This document shows positions 1 to 5,821 of a DNA stretch of 9,118 nucleotides, in pieces. Each line of letters begins with the position of its first letter. The first letter of the stretch is position 1. The notes under the pieces are model-generated. The model searched no databases. It had not been told where the DNA came from and saw only the letters and a program-made list of their open reading frames with translations. Location: positions 1 through 9,118 of the forward strand of contig JAUUYD010000061.1 of the NCBI GenBank assembly GCA_030590585.1, read 5' to 3'. Source of the stretch: Spirochaeta sp. GTDB lineage: Bacteria > Spirochaetota > Spirochaetia > Spirochaetales_E > Spirochaetaceae_B. A program made the translations under genes and the position numbers.

Positions 1-575
1 TATCCAGTTACCCCGGTAAAACCAATAAAGCCCAGAGCCATGATGCCGGCAATAATGGCAGTGATTCCCGGATCTCCAAAATTGGCCAGGGGCCTGGAAA
101 AAACAAGATTTCGCCTGAGACCGCCCATGGTAATAATGGCCAGCAGCCATCCCACACCGGAACCGAATGAGTAGAGAACCGTTTCAATAAAACCGTAAGA
201 CCTGAGAATCATAAAAAGGGAGATTCCAAGTATTGCGCAATTAACGGTAATCAGAGGAAGAAAAATCCCGAAGGACAGATAGAGTATGGGGAAATAGCGG
301 TCGATAACGATTTCCAGTATCTGAACAATGGTTGCTATGGTTACGATAAAAACCAGGAACTGCAGATACTCTAATCCCAAAGGGGCAAGAATGAGGCTCT
401 GTATCAGCCAGTTCGCCGATGCTGTGAGAGTCATCACCAGGGTAACGGCTATCCCCATCCCGGCAGCAACATCAATCTTTTTGGAAATGGTGACAAACGG
501 GCACATTCCAAGAAAATAGGACAGGGCAATATTACTTGTAATGACCGAAGAGAAAAGCAGAAGAAATGGATTCAT
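1..575 (-). CDS. nqrE: NqrE/RnfA-family membrane subunit of an ion-translocating redox pump (3' end at window edge)
   Basis: Integral membrane subunit of an Nqr/Rnf electron-transfer complex, one of the two inverted-topology subunits that hold a [2Fe-2S] cluster in the membrane and couple electron flow to Na+ (or H+) export. I translated 191 codons from the ATG at 575. The reading shows FLGMCPF near residues 21-27 and PLITVNCAILG near 107-117, so both cluster cysteines (about C25 and C113) are present. QILEIVIDRYFP (85-96), FGSGVGWLLAI (137-147) and IMALGFIGFTG (178-188) resemble NqrE more than RnfA. The family is about 190-200 residues long, and the codon at the window edge begins TA, so the stop may lie within one base of the edge. 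The start overlaps the upstream gene's stop as ATGA, and AGGAGG lies six bases upstream (582-587), a strong ribosome site. Family is certain; the NqrE rather than RnfA label is an inference. Confidence 0.9.
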   Translation of the reverse strand, partial: MNPFLLLFSSVITSNIALSYFLGMCPFVTISKKIDVAAGMGIAVTLVMTLTASANWLIQSLILAPLGLEYLQFLVFIVTIATIVQILEIVIDRYFPILYLSFGIFLPLITVNCAILGISLFMILRSYGFIETVLYSFGSGVGWLLAIITMGGLRRNLVFSRPLANFGDPGITAIIAGIMALGFIGFTGVTG

Positions 576-1225
576 GACTGCCCTCCTCTGTTCCGTATTG
601 TGTTAATAATGAGAATAAAGGTTCCCAATGCGAAAAAGGCCCCTGGAGGAATTGTAAAGAGCGCTATTTCAGGAAATTGCTCTGGTAATACTGCAAATCC
701 AAGTATTGAACCAAAGCCTATAAGCTCTCTGAATATTGATATAATTGTCAATGAAAAAGTGTAACCCAACCCGACTCCCAGGGCATCAGACACCGAAAGA
801 CCGACTGTATTATTTATAGCGTAAGCTTCCGCCCGGCCCATAAGTATGCAGTTTGTAATTATAAGGGCGACATAGGGTCCAAGGGCCTTACTGGCTTCGG
901 GTAGAACAATTTTAAGAACCATATCCACGGTAATCACCAGGCTTGAGATGATGAGCATATACGCTATCATTCTCACCCTCTCGGGAATCATGTTCCGCAG
1001 AGAGCTGATGATTGCTGAATTAACCACCAGAACCAGGGTAACCGCCGCACTCATCACCAGGGCGTTACTCACCAGATTGGTAACAGCCAATGTGGAACAG
1101 AGCCCCAGCATCATCCCGAAGATGGGATTGTTGTGCCAGACACCCTCCTTGAATACCATCCAATTTTTCGTCTTAAAGAGTCTATATCCTTTTTTCGGGA
1201 CTCGAAGATTAATTGAATCGCCCAT
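572..1225 (-). CDS. nqrD: NqrD/RnfE-family membrane subunit
   Basis: Partner of NqrE in the membrane core; the pair shares the intramembrane [2Fe-2S] centre. The protein is about 217 residues with roughly six hydrophobic helices. Visible signatures are NNPIFGMMLGLCSTLAVT (one cluster cysteine), SLRNMIPERVRMI, IITNCILMGRAEAYA (second cysteine) and GLGYTFSLTIISIFRELIGFGS. The VRMI..MLIISSLVITVDMVLK and GLGY..FRELIGFG..LG..VLP stretches follow NqrD more closely than RsxE/RnfE. The longest open frame begins with a TTG at 1231, but GGGAG at 1232-1236 lies exactly six bases before an ATG at 1225, so I use 1225. That leaves two bases after the nqrC stop. About 30 residues precede the NNP motif, somewhat more than in the classical NqrD. 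The gene ends in an ATGA overlap with nqrE. Confidence 0.92.
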   Translation of the reverse strand: MGDSINLRVPKKGYRLFKTKNWMVFKEGVWHNNPIFGMMLGLCSTLAVTNLVSNALVMSAAVTLVLVVNSAIISSLRNMIPERVRMIAYMLIISSLVITVDMVLKIVLPEASKALGPYVALIITNCILMGRAEAYAINNTVGLSVSDALGVGLGYTFSLTIISIFRELIGFGSILGFAVLPEQFPEIALFTIPPGAFFALGTFILIINTIRNRGGQS

Positions 1226-1227
1226 AA

Positions 1228-1818
1228 TCAACTCCCGCCTTCAGGGAAAAGAAAATCAGATTCTCTATCAAGATCTTCCAGTCCGGAATTTATCAGCTCT
1301 TCAAGAAACTGACTTGTCTTGGTGGCACCGGAGATGGCATCAATCTCATTGGCTCCCATTGCAAACTTGACAATCTTCACCTCCGGTTTGATGAACAGAC
1401 CTGAAAAGGAATCCTGAAAGGCCAGTTCAGAAATGCGTCCGCCCAGACCAGGTGTCTCTCCCTGGGAGAGAACTCGGAGGCCGAAAAGCTCAGATTTATC
1501 AAGTTCAACCGCCAGAAGTACCTCAATCAGGCTCCAGAGTCCCGGACCCTGTGTCTTGAATGCAACAGTTTTCCGGCCCGCATCCTTCCCGATATAGTAG
1601 ATGCGGGCTCCCCTTTCAACAGTGTTGAAATTCAAGGCAAAATCCGACTCAACGGTCTCTTCTTCATAGGGGTAACCGTACAGATCAAGAATCTCCGCAT
1701 ACAATCGCCGGTTGAATACCGCAGAAGCCCTGTCATAGGCAAGTTTCCCGCCGGTGAGGAGCAATGTGCAGAGAGAAAAGAGAATCAGAAGGAACACAAC
1801 CATTCGGAAATCCTTCAT
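1228..1818 (-). CDS. nqrC: NqrC/RnfG-family FMN-binding subunit
   Basis: Membrane-anchored flavoprotein that carries a covalently linked FMN outside the membrane and relays electrons between the NqrB and NqrD/E parts of the pump. The 196-residue protein has one N-terminal membrane helix (about residues 6-22), a GPGLWS motif (91-96), GETPGLGGRI (120-129) and DAISGATKTS (160-169). By family precedent the FMN is attached by ApbE to the Thr of SGAT, here T166. GxGLWS and ETPGLGG are typical of NqrC; RnfG usually has a different sequence at the first site. The ATG overlaps the nqrB stop as ATGA, and AGAAGGG lies about seven bases upstream. The last 20 residues are acidic and unlike the family core. 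No apbE gene is visible here. Confidence 0.92.
   Translation of the reverse strand: MKDFRMVVFLLILFSLCTLLLTGGKLAYDRASAVFNRRLYAEILDLYGYPYEEETVESDFALNFNTVERGARIYYIGKDAGRKTVAFKTQGPGLWSLIEVLLAVELDKSELFGLRVLSQGETPGLGGRISELAFQDSFSGLFIKPEVKIVKFAMGANEIDAISGATKTSQFLEELINSGLEDLDRESDFLFPEGGS
1232..1236 (-). promoter_or_regulatory. Ribosome binding site GGGAG fixing the nqrD start
   Basis: GGGAG is six bases before the ATG at 1225 and directly abuts the competing TTG at 1231, which would leave no room for a ribosome site. The site lies within the last codons of nqrC, consistent with coupled translation. Confidence 0.6.
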
Positions 1819-2756
1819 GCCTTTACCCTTCTGTAACGTCTCTGAAGTATTCCGTAATCAATAATTCCCCCGAAGATTCCCGCGAGCAGAACCGCGTAGA
1901 GTATTCCGTCGGGAAAAACCGAATACCGCCGAATTACTGCTCCTGCAGCACCGACGAAGATTCCTGTTACCCACCTGCCCTGCCGGGTTCTGGATATTGT
2001 CCGCTGATCCGGAAGGATGAAAAAGGCCGTCAGAAGTGTATTTCCCATCAGTAAGTCAGCGGCACCCCGGGCGGATTCGGGAGATACAAGGTCAATAACA
2101 AAGAAGGTTATCAGGTAAGAGAGGGAAAATGCCATGAAAATTCGAAAATCAACAGCCCGCAGCAGAAGTAACAGAACTCCCAGGAAAATAATCACAAGGG
2201 GATAAGCTGCACCGGAAACCTGGGGAAACTCACCCCTGAAAAGGGTAGAAACAAGGCCCGGGGTTCCCGGGGGAAAAAGAATATAGGGGTTATCAACGGT
2301 TGGAACGCCGGCACCCCAATGGGAATACCCGGTAAAGAAACCGGAAAAAGGATAGACATATCCGTAGCCGAAAGCCTGGGCAAAACTCAACGATGCGAAG
2401 GTCCAGCCGAAAGCTATGGGAGAAACAATGGCCCGTCCGTGTCCACCGAAGAAAACCACGGTAATAACCAAAGCAAAGAAAATTGCCATGGATGCCTGAA
2501 GAAGCGGTAAAGCCGGAGGAAAAACCAGAGGCAGCAGAAACCAGGCTGTAAAAGCATAGCCCCGGTTATTATCTTTTTGTATTCTCCTTGCGCCCTCTTC
2601 CAGGAGGATGCCCAGTAAACAGGAAATCAGCAGTAGAACAGCCAGACGCCAGCCATAGCGTCCTACCCCCAGGATATACAGTGGAAACACTGCAAAAACA
2701 ATTAATAAATCGTTCCTTTGTGCTCTATGGAGCATCGGCTTATGTTGCATCGGCAT
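1815..2756 (-). CDS. nqrB: NqrB/RnfD-family membrane subunit, short and without an obvious SGAT flavin motif
   Basis: Large multi-helix subunit of the redox pump; in studied relatives it carries covalent FMN and forms much of the ion path. About 313 residues from the chosen start. Family marks: PPALPLLQ near residues 80-87, FFGGHGR near 102-108 (compare FGGTGRN in NqrB), NTLLTAFFILPDQRTISRTRQGRW near 239-262 (compare the AFFMATDPV..T.KGRW block) and FPDGILYAVLL near 281-291. Classical NqrB is about 410 residues, so the N-terminus is shortened, closer to RnfD in length. I do not find S/T-G-A-T between the FGG loop and the C-terminal block; the nearest string is VSGAAYP (180-186), which aligns better with a different, downstream segment. 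A GTG at 2777 is the longest start, but GGAGG at 2762-2766 sits five bases before the ATG at 2756. The gene overlaps the upstream one by 17 bases. Confidence 0.85.
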   Translation of the reverse strand: MPMQHKPMLHRAQRNDLLIVFAVFPLYILGVGRYGWRLAVLLLISCLLGILLEEGARRIQKDNNRGYAFTAWFLLPLVFPPALPLLQASMAIFFALVITVVFFGGHGRAIVSPIAFGWTFASLSFAQAFGYGYVYPFSGFFTGYSHWGAGVPTVDNPYILFPPGTPGLVSTLFRGEFPQVSGAAYPLVIIFLGVLLLLLRAVDFRIFMAFSLSYLITFFVIDLVSPESARGAADLLMGNTLLTAFFILPDQRTISRTRQGRWVTGIFVGAAGAVIRRYSVFPDGILYAVLLAGIFGGIIDYGILQRRYRRVKA

Positions 2757-3663
2757 GTATGCCTCCGATTCCAGCACTCAGTGGGATATTGGATGGACAG
2801 ACAAAGCTGCAGAGCCCGCATTGAAAACAAAGATCGGCTCCAAGAGAATCCAGATCTTCAGCACCGCTCTCGGCAAAGTGAAATAGAATGCTTGGCGAAA
2901 GCCCGGCCGGGCAGATTGCGGCACAGCTCAGGCAGTTACAACAGGCATTACGTGTATCCAGAGAATCGGAGATTTTCCGGAAAGACAGTTTTTTCCGGGA
3001 CGAAGGCCGGCTTAGAATTCCGGCAGCTGTAGAATCCAGACGCTTAATTTCATCAGTAACGGCAATCAGATCGGTCCGGGTCCCAATAAATTCTTCAGGA
3101 TTAAGTTTTTCTCTGCTCAGAGGATTAAAAATATTTGAATCTTCGCCGAACCCATCCATTTTCCCGGCAAGAAACAAAAGAACATCCTTAACTCTGGCAT
3201 CCCCGGGGGCTTTCACCCTGGCGATAGAGTGAAGGGTTTTAGTATCAAAAAGTACATGAATGTAACGAATATTTTCAAAGGATTCTCCACTGAGAACTTC
3301 GTACAGCCTTCCGGTTTCAGCAGCCGACAGTACAATTCCATTAAAAGATGATCGTTGTAATCTGCCGGCATAAATTCCCCGGTAGTCCTTAAGCCCTGAA
3401 ACCATCACATTCCCAAGGCTGAAACGTTTTTTGATTGCGGAAAGAGTGATATCAATATCCCCGAGGAGATCGGCGTCATTCACTACACCGAAGCCCCGCA
3501 GATTAACAGGGGACTGGAGGTCAACAACTAGGATATTTTTATCTGCCCGGCTCCACCAATGAATTTTTTCCGGGGTTATCAGTGATAGATAATCCAATAT
3601 ACAGGAAGAATCAGGTGAGCTGATTGTTGAGGTGCAGTTCATTTCTAAGGCTTCGTATTTCAA
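2740..3663 (-). CDS. RnfC-like protein with two 4Fe-4S cluster motifs, lacking the usual N-terminal domain
   Basis: First gene of the redox operon, in the position of nqrA or rnfC. The protein is about 307 residues, against about 435 or more for RnfC and about 445 for NqrA. The C-terminus has two CxxCxxCxxxCP motifs: cysteines near 241, 244, 247, 251 and near 279, 282, 285, 289, followed by SNIPL, matching the RnfC dicluster ferredoxin domain. The N-terminal ~230 residues are divergent. I see no GGVHPPE-type barrel-sandwich start, no EPxLTADHR segment and no GGPMMG loop. APGDARVKDVLLFLAG may be a remnant of the RnfC PGNxRVxxGT segment; this is weak. Likely role: cytoplasmic electron-entry subunit, with electrons arriving by an unknown route. 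The start is a TTG at 3663, with AAGGA six bases upstream; other starts are a TTG at 3681 (no ribosome site) and an ATG at 3642 (none either). Confidence 0.75.
   Translation of the reverse strand: MKYEALEMNCTSTISSPDSSCILDYLSLITPEKIHWWSRADKNILVVDLQSPVNLRGFGVVNDADLLGDIDITLSAIKKRFSLGNVMVSGLKDYRGIYAGRLQRSSFNGIVLSAAETGRLYEVLSGESFENIRYIHVLFDTKTLHSIARVKAPGDARVKDVLLFLAGKMDGFGEDSNIFNPLSREKLNPEEFIGTRTDLIAVTDEIKRLDSTAAGILSRPSSRKKLSFRKISDSLDTRNACCNCLSCAAICPAGLSPSILFHFAESGAEDLDSLGADLCFQCGLCSFVCPSNIPLSAGIGGIHADAT
2762..2766 (-). promoter_or_regulatory. Ribosome binding site GGAGG fixing the nqrB start
   Basis: GGAGG lies five bases before the ATG at 2756 and inside the end of the upstream gene. It argues against the GTG at 2777, which would put the site inside the coding frame with nothing upstream of it. 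Confidence 0.6.
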
Positions 3664-3669
3664 CTCAAA

Positions 3670-3674
3670 TCCTT
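3670..3674 (-). promoter_or_regulatory. Ribosome binding site AAGGA fixing a TTG start
   Basis: AAGGA on the minus strand is followed by six bases (TTTGAG) and then TTG at 3663. Neither the longer TTG at 3681 nor the ATG at 3642 has a comparable site, so this decides the start of the RnfC-like gene. A TTG start on the first gene of the operon could lower its translation relative to the genes that follow. Confidence 0.55.
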
Positions 3675-3692
3675 GGAACAATTAATTAATCA

Positions 3693-3721
3693 ATTTTAAT
3701 CTATAAATTGGTAGCGAACAA
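3693..3721 (-). promoter_or_regulatory. Candidate sigma-70-like promoter of the redox operon
   Basis: On the minus strand TTGTTC (3716-3721) is separated by 17 bases from TAAAAT (3693-3698). The -10 box matches consensus at five of six positions and the -35 box at only three. Predicted initiation near 3686 would leave a leader of about 20 bases to the TTG start at 3663 and include its ribosome site. The region is AT-rich, and other weak boxes exist upstream (for example TATACT near 3745), so the exact choice is uncertain. Confidence 0.35.
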
Positions 3722-3825
3722 GGATTATTTATGACAATTCCAGTATATATTGGATGAACCCGAATTGAAAACGCTTCCAGGACTCCACTGAAAAAACATC
3801 AGCTGACCGCAAATACATCCGGCAG

Positions 3826-3844
3826 TTTCCCACTGAGCGGGAAA
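3826..3844 (-). repeat. Perfect 6-bp inverted repeat (hairpin) in the intergenic region
   Basis: TTTCCC, a seven-base spacer, then GGGAAA; on the minus strand a G-U pair can extend the stem by one. There is no T-run right after it on either strand, so it does not look like an ordinary intrinsic terminator. It may be a transcript-end structure, an operator or chance. Confidence 0.4.
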
Positions 3845-3889
3845 TGTCGTCTTCGCTGTCGCATTCTCCTCTTATTTCAGAGGAATCTG

Positions 3890-5821
3890 TTAAATATCTT
3901 TCTTTTCCAGGGTTCGAATACTGATAAACTTCGCGGAGAGGAACTCCTTGGGTTTAATACGTACTCCACGGGCTTTCACACCTTTAATCAGATAATCACT
4001 CACCGGGAATTGATCGGAACCGGAGATGAGGCTCCTCTGCTTGAATTCCACCACTGCAGCCACATCATTTTTGGTGGTAAGGCGTATCAGCGTCCCCTCA
4101 TCCGGCAGCAGGGAATAGCTGCGGTTCAATATGAACTGGGTAATCCTGAATCGCTTCATATATGGATAGTTATTCTCGGAATTCCGGTACACCAGTGAGA
4201 ACACAACATCATCACAGCTTTCCTTGTCGGCAAGCCCGGCATAAAGCATTCCTTGACCGACAAAAAGCTTATCCGGAACATCTGAAATCAGATAGCTGCC
4301 GTCCTTCTTGATGTAGAGAACCCGGTCGTACACCGAAGCATCGAAGAGGACACGCCCCCCGGAGGTTTCATAACCCAGATATCCGGTATCGGGGTTGTAC
4401 TTGACTTTGAGATTTTTCTGAGCCGCGTCTCTGGCATCTACCTTGCGGAGACTGACAATCTCGCTGTGTCTGGGATATTTACTGCGGTATTTCTCCAATA
4501 TGCCTTCGAGAAAGTCCAGGGCGTAGTCCACAAGATGCGCGAGATGATGATCAATAACATCTATACGGTCCTGAAGCTGCTTGATTTCGTCCTCCATTCG
4601 CTCGATATCAAACTGACTGATACGGCGAATGGGAATTTTCAGCAGTCTTTCAACATCATCATCTGTTATTTCCCGGCCAATCTCTTCGGAGAAGGGAATA
4701 AAGCCCTTATGCACTGTTCGAAAGATTCCCGGAACCGTTTTTATAGGTTCAATCCTCTTGTAGATTTTTTCCACAATGAAAATCTTTTCCAGGGTACGGG
4801 CATGAATTTTATCCAGCAGCTGACTCTTTTCAAGCAGCAGTTCTTTTTCCAGTAAAGACAGCAGTCTGCCTGCATGATGCTCAATCACCTCCGGAACGCT
4901 CATGATTACAGGCTTCTCATCCCTTATCATCAGCATGTTCAGGGAAATACTGACTTCACAGTCTGTAAAGGCGAACAATCCGTCCAGAACATCCTCGGTA
5001 TGGACACCCCGGGAGAGTTTAATTTCAATCTCAACATTCTCGGTGGTGTAATCGTTTATCGCTCCGATTTTAATCTTGTTCGACCGGGCGGCCGCTTCAA
5101 CCGAAGCAATCAGACTTTCAGTTGTAACACCATAGGGAAGCTCCCTCACAACGATGCGTTTGGGGTCTGAGGAATCCAGCTTTGCCCGGCTTAATATCTT
5201 GCCGTTACCATTATTGTAGTTGGACACATCGATAATGCCGCCTGAAGGGACATCCGGAAAAAGTTCAAATTCCTCCCCCCTCAAGTGAGCCTGCTCAGCC
5301 TCCAGTACTTCAATAAAATTGTGAGGCAGCATTCTGGTGGACATACCCACCGCGATCCCCTCAGCACCAAGAATCAGGGGAAGGGGGATTTTAGCCGGCA
5401 GTGTAACAGGCTCCTTTCGTCTCCCGTCATAGGAATCGGTAAACTCTGTTATCTCCGGACCGAAAAGTACTTCCTTGCCCATGGGCAGAAGCCGGCACTC
5501 GATGTACCTGGCCGCCGAGGCGGGATCGCCGGTGAGGGTGTTCCCGAAGTTTCCCTGTTTATCGATAAAGAGTTCTTTGTTCGCCAGATTAACAAGGGCT
5601 TCATAGATGGAAGCATCACCATGAGGGTGGTACTGCATTGCATGTCCCACCACATTGGCCACTTTATGAAACTTGCCGTCGTCCACATCGTGGAGGGATT
5701 GGAGTATGCGGCGCTGAACAGGTTTTAAACCGTCATCCAGATGAGGAATGGCACGCTCCTTGATTACATAGGACGCGTATTCCAGGAAATTTTCATCAAA
5801 AAGCTTGTTGATATAGGCCAT
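3890..5821 (-). CDS. parC: DNA topoisomerase IV subunit A (ParC)
   Basis: DNA-cleaving and rejoining subunit of topoisomerase IV, which unlinks daughter chromosomes with ParE. The 643-residue protein opens with HLDDGLKPVQRRIL (27-40), has the quinolone-region HPHGDASIYEAL (65-76), and AARYIECRL with the catalytic tyrosine at about 106 preceded by its arginine. PLPLILGAEGIAVGMST (146-162) is the conserved tower-proximal block; a long coiled-coil section follows near 320-460. The C-terminal part (about 490-643) is short and has no GyrA-box, which argues for ParC and against GyrA; E. coli ParC is about 750 residues. The residue matching E. coli GyrA Ser83 / ParC Ser80 is alanine. The start overlaps the parE stop by one base (TAATG), with GGAG 11 bases upstream. 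A second gyrase-like paralogue remains a possible alternative name. Confidence 0.9.
   Translation of the reverse strand: MAYINKLFDENFLEYASYVIKERAIPHLDDGLKPVQRRILQSLHDVDDGKFHKVANVVGHAMQYHPHGDASIYEALVNLANKELFIDKQGNFGNTLTGDPASAARYIECRLLPMGKEVLFGPEITEFTDSYDGRRKEPVTLPAKIPLPLILGAEGIAVGMSTRMLPHNFIEVLEAEQAHLRGEEFELFPDVPSGGIIDVSNYNNGNGKILSRAKLDSSDPKRIVVRELPYGVTTESLIASVEAAARSNKIKIGAINDYTTENVEIEIKLSRGVHTEDVLDGLFAFTDCEVSISLNMLMIRDEKPVIMSVPEVIEHHAGRLLSLLEKELLLEKSQLLDKIHARTLEKIFIVEKIYKRIEPIKTVPGIFRTVHKGFIPFSEEIGREITDDDVERLLKIPIRRISQFDIERMEDEIKQLQDRIDVIDHHLAHLVDYALDFLEGILEKYRSKYPRHSEIVSLRKVDARDAAQKNLKVKYNPDTGYLGYETSGGRVLFDASVYDRVLYIKKDGSYLISDVPDKLFVGQGMLYAGLADKESCDDVVFSLVYRNSENNYPYMKRFRITQFILNRSYSLLPDEGTLIRLTTKNDVAAVVEFKQRSLISGSDQFPVSDYLIKGVKARGVRIKPKEFLSAKFISIRTLEKKDI

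Larger units (their letters stand above)
3682..3889. other. 208-bp intergenic region between parC and the redox operon
   Basis: No gene is supported here. From the parC stop leftward it holds a short inverted repeat (TCCTCT/AGAGGA, 3867-3884), the TTTCCC/GGGAAA hairpin (3826-3844), the palindrome TCAGCTGA next to a run of six T, and an AT-rich stretch with the promoter candidate. A minus-strand frame from an ATG at 3864 to a TAA at 3682-3684 is open except for one TGA at 3799-3801. I see no strong intrinsic terminator for the parE-parC unit, so read-through into the redox operon cannot be excluded. Confidence 0.6.
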
